A stretch of 64,000 bases of DNA from Acidipropionibacterium thoenii DSM 20276 (GTDB taxonomy: Bacteria; Actinomycetota; Actinomycetes; Propionibacteriales; Propionibacteriaceae), in NCBI RefSeq assembly GCF_000423445.1, contig NZ_AUHZ01000008.1, positions 62,001-126,000 of the forward strand. Direction: 5' to 3'. Made by a program: the position numbers and the translations under genes. Of this stretch, positions 1-8,516 are shown piece after piece. A model generated the notes under the pieces. The model was not told the DNA's origin. It worked only from the letters and a program-made list of their open reading frames with translations, and did no database searches. The stretch's first letter is position 1; every line of letters begins with the position of its first letter.

Positions 1-81
1 GCCGACGCCGATCAGGCCACCGCACAGGTGCTGCCGAGGGTGCGCACCGCCCTGCGTGAGGGCTTCCTGGTGAGGTGCTGA
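1..81 (+). CDS. 3' end of an unidentified gene (partial)
   Basis: An open frame runs from the window edge to a TGA at 79-81 and encodes 26 residues ending in ALREGFLVRC. Codon use fits the neighbours (G/C at third positions). It is too short to assign a family. It is co-directional with topA and separated from it by about 250 bases. Confidence 0.45.
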   Translation, partial: ADADQATAQVLPRVRTALREGFLVRC

Positions 82-230
82 TCGACCGTCGGCCGGATGC
101 CGAGCCCACGGCGAAGGGCCCAGAGCCCCCGGCACCGCCCGCCCGCGTCACCGTCGAGGGCCTTCCTTGACGGTGGTCCCAGGGCCCCTGATCCTGGGTT
201 TCGGTCATGACACCGTTACTGTGAGTGCGG

Positions 231-246
231 CAACCGGTTGTATATA
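231..246 (+). promoter_or_regulatory. Possible topA promoter region
   Basis: The 82-329 gap contains a 10-base palindrome CAACCGGTTG (231-240) directly followed by TATATATG, a plausible -10 element. A -35 is not obvious (TTACTG at 216-221 leaves a 19-base spacer). Transcription would start near 253, giving a leader of about 75 bases before the topA ATG at 330. Confidence 0.3.
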
Positions 247-329
247 TGTCGGGTTGCATGGATGACGGCCCGCCTGAGACACCAGGCAGGCAGGACACGG
301 GACGCGCGGCGTCCCACGGGAAGGTTGAG

Positions 330-3185
330 ATGGCAGCCACGAAGACCCTCGTGATCGTCGAGTCGCCCCACAAGGCGACGATGATCGCCGGTTATCTGGG
401 CCCGAAGTATGTCGTGAGGGCCAGTCAGGGGCACGTCCGCGACCTTCCGACCAGCGCCTCCCAGGTACCGGCGAAGTACAAGGGCGAACCGTGGGCACGC
501 ACCGGCGTCGACGTCGAGCACGACTTCAAGCCGATCTATGTCGTCTCCCCCGACAAGAAGTCGACCATCACCGAACTGAAGGGTCTGCTCAAGGACTCCG
601 ACGAACTCCTGCTGGCCACCGATGGTGACCGCGAGGGAGAGGCCATCGCCTGGCACCTGCTCGACGTGCTCAAGCCGAAGGTGCCGGTCAAGCGGATGGT
701 CTTCAACGAGATCACCGAGAAGGCCATCACCGAGGCCGTCTCCCACACCCGGGAGCTCGACACCGACCTGGTGGACGCCCAGGAGACCCGCCGGATCCTC
801 GACCGGCTGTACGGCTACGAGGTCTCCCCGGTGCTGTGGAAGAAGGTCATGCCCAGGCTGTCGGCCGGCCGCGTCCAGTCGGTGGCGACCCGACTGGTGG
901 TCGACCGGGAACGCGAGCGGATCGCCTTCACCAGCGCCAACTACTGGGACCTGGACGCCGATATGGTCTCCAGGGCCGCCGAGAAGGGGGACGCCGCAAC
1001 CTTCAGCGCCCGGCTGTCCACCCTGGACGGCGTCCGGATCGCCCAGGGCCGCGACTTCGACGCCGACGGGAAGCTGGTGGGCATCCGCAGGGACCAGAAC
1101 GTCCGGCGTCTGGACGAGGCCTCGGCCACCACCCTGGCGGCAGCCCTGGAGAAGGCGTCCTTCGCCGTGGCCTCGGTGGAGGCCAAGCCCTACACCCGGC
1201 GTCCCTACGCCCCCTTCCGCACCACCACCCTGCAGCAGGAGGCCGGCCGCAAGCTCGGCTTCACCGCCCAGCGCACCATGTCGGTGGCCCAGGATCTCTA
1301 CGAGGGCGGTTTCATCACCTATATGAGGACCGACTCGGTGGCACTGTCCCAGGAGGCCATCAGCGCCGCCCGCACTCAGGCCATCGAGCTCTACGGCCGC
1401 GACCATGTGCCGGACAAGCCGCGGGTCTACACCTCCAAGGTCAAGAACGCCCAGGAGGCCCACGAGGCTATCCGGCCGGCCGGCGACCACTTCCGGGTGC
1501 CCGCCCAGACCGGACTGACCGGAGACAAGTTCCGGCTCTACGAACTGGTCTGGATGCGCACCATCGCCTCCCAGATGGCCGATGCCAAGGGGGAGACGCT
1601 GAGCGTGGGGATCGACGCCGTGCCCGCCTCCCCGGTGGCCATCGCCGGCGGCGACGTCGCCCGTGCCGGTTTCACCGCCTCGGGACGCACCATCACCTTC
1701 CACGGCTTCCTGCGGGCCTATGTCGAGTCGGTCGACGAGGGGTCCTCCGATGATGCCCAGAGCCGGCTGCCCCGGCTGTCGCAGGGTCAGGACCTGGACT
1801 GCTCAAAGGTCACCGCGACCGGCCACGACACCCGTCCGCCGGCCCGCTACACCGAGCCCAGCCTGGTCGCCAAGATGGAGGAGCTGGAGATCGGCCGGCC
1901 CTCGACCTACGCCTCGATCCTGCGCACCATCACCAGCCGCGACTACGTCTTCAAGAAGGCCCAGGCGCTGGTGCCGACCTGGCTGGCCTTCGCGGTCACC
2001 CGGCTCCTGGAGGAGCACTTCCCCCGTCTGGTGGACTACCAGTTCACGGCCGACATGGAGGAGACCCTCGACGAGATCGCCAAGGGCAGCGCCAACCGGG
2101 TGGCGGTGCTCTCGAACTTCTACTTCGGCGGCGAGGACAGCTCGACCACCCCGGCCGATGGTCATGAGGGGCTCCACCAGCTGGTCACCGAGCTCGGCGA
2201 CATCGACGCCCGGGCGATGTCGACCTTCCCGGTCGGCGGTGAGGACTCCGGGATCGTGGTGCGAGTGGGCCGCTACGGCACCTATGTGGAGGACGCCGCA
2301 GGGACCAGGGCCAATGTCGACGAGGCGCTGCCCCCCGACGAGCTCACCGTGGAGAAGGCCCGCGAGCTGCTGGCCAGCCCCAACGGCGAGGAGCGCGAGC
2401 TCGGTCTGGACCCGCACACCCACACCATGATCGTGGCCCGCAACGGGCGCTTCGGCCCCTACGTCACCGAGCTGCTCGACGAGCCCGAGAGCGATGCCCC
2501 GGCCAGTGTGTCCAAGACCTCCACCAAGTCGTCCGGTGGCAGGACCAAGGCCAAGAAGGTCAAGCCACGCACCGCCTCGCTGTTCCGATCGATGGATCTG
2601 GCCACCGTCACCCTCGACGACGCCCTCAAGCTGTTGTCGCTGCCCAGGGTGGTCGGAACCGACGCCGAGGGTACCGAGATCACCGCTCAGAACGGCCGCT
2701 ACGGCCCCTACCTCAAGAAGGGCACCGACTCCCGGTCGTTGACCAGCGAGGAGCAGTTGTTCTCCATCACCCTGGAGGAGGCCGAGCAGATCTACTCCCA
2801 GCCCAAGCAGCGCGGCCGGGCCGCCGCCAAGCCGCCGCTGAAGGAGTTGGGGGAGGACCCGACCTCCGGCAGGCCGATCGTCGTCAAGGACGGCCGGTTC
2901 GGTCCCTATGTCACCGACGGCGAGACCAACGCCACCCTGCGCCGCGACGACTCGGTCGAGGCGATCACCCCCGAGCGGGCCCAGGAACTGCTGGCCGAGA
3001 AGCGGGCCAAGGGGCCCACCACCCGCCGGAAGACCACCCGCAAGACGACGAGGAAGACTCCCGCGAAGAAGTCGACTGCCAAGAAGACCACCGCGAAGAA
3101 AACCTCCGGAACGGCCTCATCGGCCAGGAAGGCAGCCGGCAAGCCGGCCGCCGAGTCGGCCTCCGGAACTGCTGCGCAGGGCTGA
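330..3185 (+). CDS. topA: DNA topoisomerase I (type IA)
   Basis: Relaxes negatively supercoiled DNA by single-strand passage through a 5'-phosphotyrosyl intermediate. The product is 951 aa. The Toprim domain begins right at the start (KTLVIVESPHKA) and contains DREGEAIAW. The active-site tyrosine is Tyr331 in FITYMRTDS. The C-terminal half has four short glycine/tyrosine repeats (GRYGTYV, GRFGPYV, GRYGPYL, GRFGPYV types) and ends in a Lys/Thr-rich tail, as in other actinobacterial TopA. ATG 330 is preferred over an in-frame GTG at 225 because it follows a GGGAAGG-like ribosome site and homology begins there. Confidence 0.97.
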   Translation: MAATKTLVIVESPHKATMIAGYLGPKYVVRASQGHVRDLPTSASQVPAKYKGEPWARTGVDVEHDFKPIYVVSPDKKSTITELKGLLKDSDELLLATDGDREGEAIAWHLLDVLKPKVPVKRMVFNEITEKAITEAVSHTRELDTDLVDAQETRRILDRLYGYEVSPVLWKKVMPRLSAGRVQSVATRLVVDRERERIAFTSANYWDLDADMVSRAAEKGDAATFSARLSTLDGVRIAQGRDFDADGKLVGIRRDQNVRRLDEASATTLAAALEKASFAVASVEAKPYTRRPYAPFRTTTLQQEAGRKLGFTAQRTMSVAQDLYEGGFITYMRTDSVALSQEAISAARTQAIELYGRDHVPDKPRVYTSKVKNAQEAHEAIRPAGDHFRVPAQTGLTGDKFRLYELVWMRTIASQMADAKGETLSVGIDAVPASPVAIAGGDVARAGFTASGRTITFHGFLRAYVESVDEGSSDDAQSRLPRLSQGQDLDCSKVTATGHDTRPPARYTEPSLVAKMEELEIGRPSTYASILRTITSRDYVFKKAQALVPTWLAFAVTRLLEEHFPRLVDYQFTADMEETLDEIAKGSANRVAVLSNFYFGGEDSSTTPADGHEGLHQLVTELGDIDARAMSTFPVGGEDSGIVVRVGRYGTYVEDAAGTRANVDEALPPDELTVEKARELLASPNGEERELGLDPHTHTMIVARNGRFGPYVTELLDEPESDAPASVSKTSTKSSGGRTKAKKVKPRTASLFRSMDLATVTLDDALKLLSLPRVVGTDAEGTEITAQNGRYGPYLKKGTDSRSLTSEEQLFSITLEEAEQIYSQPKQRGRAAAKPPLKELGEDPTSGRPIVVKDGRFGPYVTDGETNATLRRDDSVEAITPERAQELLAEKRAKGPTTRRKTTRKTTRKTPAKKSTAKKTTAKKTSGTASSARKAAGKPAAESASGTAAQG

Positions 3186-3249
3186 CCCGGGTGCATAGAG
3201 TTCTCTGGGCGGGCAGGTAACCGGCACGAACAAGGCAGGAGGTGGACCG

Positions 3250-4761
3250 ATGGCCGAACCGAAGGATCCAATGCTCTTCGAGATGGCCTGGACAGCGGAT
3301 CCGCCGCTGCTGGTCAACCCCGAGCTCGGCGTCGAGAAGCTCACCTCCAGGACGGCCGCGAAGTCCTTCCGGTCCGATGTCACCCTGCTCGACTCCACCG
3401 ACCACCGACTGCTGCGCTCAGGGGTGGTGCTGGCCCACCGGGTGGTCGACTCGCTGGGGGAGTGGTACCTGGACGCACCGACCTGGAGTCCCTGGCTGCC
3501 GGTCGACTGCGCCGTCGGCCTGGACGGAGCCGGCGAACTGCCGCTGGACTTCGGCTGCCTCATCAAACCCTTCCTGCGCGGTGCGCCGTTGTCCCCCTCC
3601 GGAGCGCTGAGCTGCGAACGCAGCGAGGTGAGCCTGATCGGCCCCGGCGGCGAGTCGCTGGCCGACATCAGGGACGATCGCATCACGGTGACCCGCTCGG
3701 GGGTCACCATCAGCCGGGCCCGCGAGATCACCCTGACCCCGCGAACCGGCCTCTCCACGCGGCTGCGCGGCTGGGTCTCCGCCCGGATGATGGCCCTGGG
3801 GGCCACCCAGGTGGCCGCTTTCCCCTCGGCCCTGAGCCGACTGGGGCCCCCGCCCGGAGCGCTGCCAGACTTCCCGCGCAGCGTGCCGGCCAATGTTGCG
3901 GCCACCCTGGAGGGGTTCGTCGGCAACCGTCTGGCCAGCTGCCTGCACGCCGTCATCGAGGCCGACCTGAAGGCCCGCAGCCGAGGGATGCAGCTGAACT
4001 CGGCGGCAGACCACCAGGCCGCCCACACCGGCGAGTTCATCGTGATGCCCGACAATCCCTCGGCGACCGATCTGAGCGAGCTGGGAATGGATCCGGTGGC
4101 GATGTCGTCGATGGGGATCCACGACGAGCGGCACGGGCGGATCGACGGGCTGATCACGGCGCTGGGGGAGCTGGAGGCGGTCATCGATGGTCTCAGCGAA
4201 CTGCTGGAACCCCGATGGGTGCGCGACCTGACGGTCCGCCTGGACCAGGTGACCTCGCTGGACCGGGAGAGAATCACCATCCACCGGATGCCGGAGTCCT
4301 ACTACCAGCTGCTGGACATGCTGGTGCTGGCGGTGCGCGCCCCCCGACTGACCGGCGACGGGTCGGTGCCGGCCCGCCCGGTGCTCACCGAGATGGTCAA
4401 GCACGCGGTGGCGACCGTGGTGGCCCAGGCCGACGCGTTGGATGCCGGCTCGGACCACGGCTGGGCCCGTGCCCGGCGTTCCGCCGAGGCTGCCGCCGCC
4501 CTGGCGGTCACTCTCCAGGTCGACAAGCGGGCCGGGAGGATCGCCCGGCGGCTCGCCAAGGTGGCGGCGGCGCTGGCCGCCACCGGATCGGTGCACGAGG
4601 GGCCGAGCCCCGAGCAGGTCGCGATGCTGACGCCGATGCAGGCCTACGCCGCTGGACGCCGTGCCGAGCGGCGGCTGGCCGAGATCGGACTGGCCCGCTC
4701 CCGGTTCGTCACCGACTGGCCCAGGCAGCGGGAGAAGCTCCTCAAGGCGGCGAGGCCATGA
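3250..4761 (+). CDS. Divergent CYTH/CHAD-like protein
   Basis: A 503-aa soluble protein with no signal peptide. Residues around 25-75 (segment containing LLDSTDHRLLRSGVVLAHRV, then GEWYLDAP) follow the strand pattern of CYTH/triphosphate-tunnel domains, but the charged EXEXK signature is absent. From about residue 210 the protein is helical with Arg-rich, Ala-rich segments, the pattern of CHAD (polyphosphate-binding) domains. It starts after a strong AGGAGG and its stop overlaps the tmk start (ATGA), so it is probably co-translated with tmk-holB. The assignment is by eye only; a catalytically dead polyphosphate-binding protein is the inference. Confidence 0.5.
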   Translation: MAEPKDPMLFEMAWTADPPLLVNPELGVEKLTSRTAAKSFRSDVTLLDSTDHRLLRSGVVLAHRVVDSLGEWYLDAPTWSPWLPVDCAVGLDGAGELPLDFGCLIKPFLRGAPLSPSGALSCERSEVSLIGPGGESLADIRDDRITVTRSGVTISRAREITLTPRTGLSTRLRGWVSARMMALGATQVAAFPSALSRLGPPPGALPDFPRSVPANVAATLEGFVGNRLASCLHAVIEADLKARSRGMQLNSAADHQAAHTGEFIVMPDNPSATDLSELGMDPVAMSSMGIHDERHGRIDGLITALGELEAVIDGLSELLEPRWVRDLTVRLDQVTSLDRERITIHRMPESYYQLLDMLVLAVRAPRLTGDGSVPARPVLTEMVKHAVATVVAQADALDAGSDHGWARARRSAEAAAALAVTLQVDKRAGRIARRLAKVAAALAATGSVHEGPSPEQVAMLTPMQAYAAGRRAERRLAEIGLARSRFVTDWPRQREKLLKAARP

Positions 4762-5468
4762 CCGGCCTGTTCGTGGTGCTGGAGGGTGGTGACGCGGTGG
4801 GCAAGACCACTCAGACCCGCTACCTGGACCGCTGGCTGACCGATGCCGGGGTCGACCACCTGATCACCCGGGAACCCGGCGACACCGCGCTGGGCGCCAG
4901 GATCCGCGCTCTGTTGCTGGACCCGGCGACCGGTGCGATCAGCCCCAAGGCCGAGACGCTGCTCTACAACGCCGACCGGTCCCAGCACCTCGACGAGGTG
5001 GTCCGCCCGGCGCTGGAACGCGCAGAGGTGGTGATCTGTGACCGCTACGTCGACTCCACACTGGCCTACCAGGGGGCCGGCCGGACCCTGGACGCCGCCG
5101 AGATCGCCGCTCTGGCGGACTGGGCCACCGACGGCCTGACCCCCGATCTCACCATCCTGCTGGATGCCGATCCGGCCCTCACCATCGTCGGCATCGTCGA
5201 CAAGGACCGCCTGGAGGCCGAGAGTCTGGACTTCCATCGCAGGGTCCGCGACGAGTTCCTGAGGCTGGCCGGACGGGCCCCGGAGCGCTATCTGGTGCTG
5301 CCGGCCCGCGACCGGCGCGAGGAGATCGCCGAGCGGATCCGGGCCCGGCTGGCGCCGCTGATCGGGATTCCCGCCGATCCGGCGGACCAGACCCTCGACC
5401 CGGCGGCGGCCCGCCAGGGCGGCGCCCGGACAGAACTGTCGGGCCCGGATGGCACGATGACATCATGA
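4758..5468 (+). CDS. tmk: Thymidylate kinase
   Basis: Phosphorylates dTMP to dTDP for DNA synthesis. The product is 236 aa, slightly longer than usual because of a disordered tail after about residue 195. The P-loop is EGGDAVGKTT near residues 9-18, the DRY motif is in CDRYVDSTLAYQG, and the TREPG nucleotide-binding segment is present. The start overlaps the upstream stop and the stop overlaps holB (both ATGA), so tmk is embedded in a coupled replication operon. Confidence 0.96.
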   Translation: MTGLFVVLEGGDAVGKTTQTRYLDRWLTDAGVDHLITREPGDTALGARIRALLLDPATGAISPKAETLLYNADRSQHLDEVVRPALERAEVVICDRYVDSTLAYQGAGRTLDAAEIAALADWATDGLTPDLTILLDADPALTIVGIVDKDRLEAESLDFHRRVRDEFLRLAGRAPERYLVLPARDRREEIAERIRARLAPLIGIPADPADQTLDPAAARQGGARTELSGPDGTMTS

Positions 5469-6676
5469 CCGCCGACCCCTCCGCCTCCACATCGGGAACC
5501 AGCTCCCCGCTGACCGGGGTGTGGTCCGAACTGGTCGGCCAGGAGCCGGCGGTGGACACCCTCAAGCGGGCCGTGGCCGGCGGCGGTCATGCGATGAGCC
5601 ACGCCTGGCTGCTCACCGGCCCGCCGGGATCGGGCAGGTCGAATGCCGCGCGCGCCTTCGCCGCCGCGCTGGAATGCCCCCAGGGTGGCTGCGGGCACTG
5701 CAATGCCTGCCGAACCGCCTTGTCGGGGGCCCATCCCGATGTCACCCTGGTGCGCACCGAGACCTTGTCGATCGGCGTCGACGAGATCCGCGAGCTGGTC
5801 CGCTGGGCCGCGATGAGCCCATCGGCCGGCAGGCATCAGGTGGTCGTGGTGGAGGACGCCGACCGGATCACCGAGCGCGGCGCCGATGCGCTGCTCAAGG
5901 CCATCGAGGAGCCCGCCCCGCTGACCGTCTGGGTGCTGTGCGCACCCACCCCCGACGACGTCATCATCACCATCCGTTCGCGCTGCCGCCAGCTCCATCT
6001 GGCCACACCGAGGGATGACGCCGTCGCAGGGCTGCTGGTCACCCGCGACGGGATCGACCCTCAGCTGGCCGCCACCGCCGCCAGAGCCGCCCAGGGGCAT
6101 ATCGGCAGGGCGAGACGGCTGGCCCGTGACGAGACCGCCAGGGCCCGGCGCGACAGGATCCTGGCGCTGCCCAGCCAGCTGCGCAGTCTGGGCGACTGCC
6201 TCAAGGCCGCCCAGGAGCTGGTCACCGCCACCGCCGAGGAGGCGGCCGCCGCCACCGCCGACCAGGACGCGGCCGAGCGCTCCGAACTGGAGACGGCACT
6301 GGGATTCGGTACCAGGGGAGCCAGGCCACGGCAGGCCGCCGCCGCCATCAAGGACCTGGAGGATGAGCAGAAGCTGCGGGGCAAGAGGATGCAGCGCGAC
6401 GCCCTGGACCGGGTGCTCACGGAGCTGACCACCTTCCACCGGGACGTGCTGGCGATCCAGACCGGGGCGGTGCGCGCCGGCGAGGAGGAGCAGCTGACCG
6501 GGCCCCGACTGGTGAACTCGGCGATTTTCCAGCAGATCCAGGCGGTGGCGGCGTCCACCACCCCCGAGGACACCATTCACCGGATAGACGCCATCCTGGA
6601 GGCCAGGAGCGCATTGGAGACCAACGTCGCCCCGCTGCTGGCGATGGAGGCGCTGCTGACCAGCCTGGTGCGGTGA
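5465..6676 (+). CDS. holB: DNA polymerase III subunit delta'
   Basis: Clamp-loader subunit of the replicative polymerase, 403 aa, AAA+ fold. It has a P-loop-like GPPGSGRS, a four-cysteine zinc module (CPQGGCGHCNAC near residues 75-86) and the SRC motif (IRSRCRQL). The C-terminal half is helical and more variable. It is translationally coupled to tmk by an ATGA overlap. The tmk-holB-ricT order recalls the Bacillus tmk-darA-yaaR-holB-ricT locus. Confidence 0.93.
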   Translation: MTADPSASTSGTSSPLTGVWSELVGQEPAVDTLKRAVAGGGHAMSHAWLLTGPPGSGRSNAARAFAAALECPQGGCGHCNACRTALSGAHPDVTLVRTETLSIGVDEIRELVRWAAMSPSAGRHQVVVVEDADRITERGADALLKAIEEPAPLTVWVLCAPTPDDVIITIRSRCRQLHLATPRDDAVAGLLVTRDGIDPQLAATAARAAQGHIGRARRLARDETARARRDRILALPSQLRSLGDCLKAAQELVTATAEEAAAATADQDAAERSELETALGFGTRGARPRQAAAAIKDLEDEQKLRGKRMQRDALDRVLTELTTFHRDVLAIQTGAVRAGEEEQLTGPRLVNSAIFQQIQAVAASTTPEDTIHRIDAILEARSALETNVAPLLAMEALLTSLVR

Positions 6677-6851
6677 ACCCGCTCGGCGCTGACAGCGCCC
6701 GGCGATCCATCGAGCCGGTGCTGGATGACGACCGGGTGCGTGTTGATTCCCGGCGATGACCGGGCCGGATGAGACAGTGGAAGTGTCCCGGGCCGTGTGA
6801 TTGCGGATCGTCTTCCACAAGCCCGGCGCAACCAAGCTGTGAGGAGCTGAC

Positions 6852-7649
6852 GTGAGCAAGGCTGTCAAGAGGACGACCGGCAACGCCATACCGGACGACG
6901 CTGACAACGAGACCACGCGCGTCATCTCATCGGAGGACGTCACCAAGACCGAGGTGATCGAACCAGAGGGCACCACGCGCCGCGTCCCCGATGAGTACTA
7001 CGCCCGTCCCGGCGCGGAGACCGTCGAGCGCACCCAGGTGATCCCTGAGACTCCCGACGCCGACGACATCGCCCGCCGGGAGGCCGAGGAGGCCAGACGC
7101 CAGGAGGCCGAGCAGCGCGCCCGCGAGCGCGCCATGAGGCAGCGTTCACTGGGCACCGTGGCGCCTCCGGCCGAGCCCGACCCGACTCCTGTCGAGGTTC
7201 CCAGGCCGGTCACCGACCGGGCCTTCGCATCGATGGGTCTGTTCATCTTCCGGGTCGTGCTGGCCGCTGTGCTCGGTGTGCACAGCTTCCAGCACCTGAC
7301 CCAGCGGGCCGGCACCTACGACATGATCAACGGGGTGGGGCTGCCCTATCCCACCTACCTGGTCTGGGTGCTCGGGGTCGGCGAGGGGCTGGCCGCACTG
7401 GGCATCCTGGTCGGTTTGTGGACCCGGATCGCCGGGCTGGGGGCTGCCGCCATCGGCGTGCTGGCCCTGGTCTTCGTGCACTGGCACGGGCTCAACGTCT
7501 TCGCCGATGCGGGAGTTCTCGGGGAGCCGGCCCTGCTGGTCGCCTCCTGCGGTCTGCTGCTGTTCTTCATCGGCTCGGGCGGCTGGGGGATCGACGCCGG
7601 TCCGCGGCGTCGTCGCGCCGTCAGGAAGGCCAGTCGCGCCGCCAGGTAG
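6852..7649 (+). CDS. DoxX-family membrane protein with acidic N-terminal extension
   Basis: A 265-aa protein. The first ~110 residues are hydrophilic, with many Thr-Glu/Val repeats and a Glu/Arg-rich probable coiled coil. The remainder carries four hydrophobic helices in the DoxX arrangement (FIFRVVLAAVLGVHSFQHL, then GVGEGLAALGILVGLW, and so on). DoxX proteins are small membrane proteins of variable, often redox-linked function; the substrate here is unknown. The GTG start follows GAGGAGCTGAC. The gene lies in its own 175-base gap after holB, so it may be transcribed separately. Confidence 0.75.
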   Translation: MSKAVKRTTGNAIPDDADNETTRVISSEDVTKTEVIEPEGTTRRVPDEYYARPGAETVERTQVIPETPDADDIARREAEEARRQEAEQRARERAMRQRSLGTVAPPAEPDPTPVEVPRPVTDRAFASMGLFIFRVVLAAVLGVHSFQHLTQRAGTYDMINGVGLPYPTYLVWVLGVGEGLAALGILVGLWTRIAGLGAAAIGVLALVFVHWHGLNVFADAGVLGEPALLVASCGLLLFFIGSGGWGIDAGPRRRRAVRKASRAAR

Positions 7650-7672
7650 GACGTCGCCTCGAGGTGATGATC

Positions 7673-7678
7673 TAGGCT
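7673..7678 (+). promoter_or_regulatory. Putative -10 of a leaderless ricT transcript
   Basis: TAGGCT lies 7 bases upstream of the ATG at 7686 and there is no Shine-Dalgarno sequence between them. This is the spacing expected when transcription starts at the start codon. Confidence 0.45.
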
Positions 7679-7685
7679 CTGCGAC

Positions 7686-8516
7686 ATGTCGCAGGTGATT
7701 GCCGTCGCCTTCCAGGAGAATGGAAGGCTGCACTACCTCGACGTGGCGGGTCTGGACGTGAAGGTCGGCGACTGGGTGCTCTACCCCACTCCCGACGGAG
7801 ACGAGGTGGCCCGCTGCGTATGGGGCCCCGAACGGGTCGATGACGCCGATCCGGTCGCCCCGCGCTGCGCCGGGATCGCCACCGGGCAGCAGATCCGCCG
7901 GGCCGAGCAGAACCGCGTCCGCCGCGAGGAGATCTCGGTGGTGGTCCGTCAGGCCGCCGCCGACCATGACCTGGAGATGACCCTGCTGGCCGTCGACCTC
8001 CTCGATCAGGACGGTTCCAATGTGGTGGCGGTCTACTACCGCAGCCCCCAGCGGATCGACTTCCGCAGCTTCGTGCCCGACCTCGCGGGCCGACTGCGCT
8101 GCCGGATCGACATGCGCCAGATCGCCGGGCGCGACGCGGCCCGGACGACCGGCGGGGTCGGCGTCTGCGGCCGGGATCTGTGCTGCACCACATTCCTCGA
8201 GGAGCCGGAGCCGATCGGAATGCGGCTGGCCGCCGACCAGGGCTTCGCCTCGAACCCGCTGGCGGTCACCGGCGCCTGCGGCAAGCTGATGTGCTGCCTG
8301 CGCTACGAGCACCCCTACTACACCGATTTCAAGGCCGCCGCACCCGCACTGGGCCAGAAGGTCCAGACCCCCTCGGGGTCGGGCCGGGTGGTCGGCCACG
8401 ACGCACCCTCGGCCACGGTCCAGGTGGAGGTGAAGGGGGCGACCCTCAGATGCCCGCTGGCCTCGGTGTGCAGCACCGCAGCCCGACGACGCGACCGCCA
8501 GAAGGAGACACCATGA
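7686..8516 (+). CDS. ricT: PSP1/RicT-family protein
   Basis: A 276-aa homologue of Bacillus RicT (YaaT). The PSP1 domain covers roughly residues 10-240. The cysteine clusters VCGRDLCC and CGKLMCC are the residues that bind [4Fe-4S] clusters in the RicAFT complex, which promotes RNase Y-dependent mRNA processing. No ricA or ricF partner is visible here, so the role may differ. Its stop overlaps the next start (ATGA). The family assignment is firm; the function is inferred. Confidence 0.85.
   Translation: MSQVIAVAFQENGRLHYLDVAGLDVKVGDWVLYPTPDGDEVARCVWGPERVDDADPVAPRCAGIATGQQIRRAEQNRVRREEISVVVRQAAADHDLEMTLLAVDLLDQDGSNVVAVYYRSPQRIDFRSFVPDLAGRLRCRIDMRQIAGRDAARTTGGVGVCGRDLCCTTFLEEPEPIGMRLAADQGFASNPLAVTGACGKLMCCLRYEHPYYTDFKAAAPALGQKVQTPSGSGRVVGHDAPSATVQVEVKGATLRCPLASVCSTAARRRDRQKETP

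Noticed and set aside
216-1703. Long open frame on the minus strand opposite topA
   Set aside because: Its Gly/Val/Leu-rich translation is the usual antisense shadow of a high-GC gene; topA on the plus strand has clear motifs.
8180-8512. Upstream extension of the S33 hydrolase
   Set aside because: It would overlap ricT in another frame; the lipoprotein signal fixes the start at 8513.
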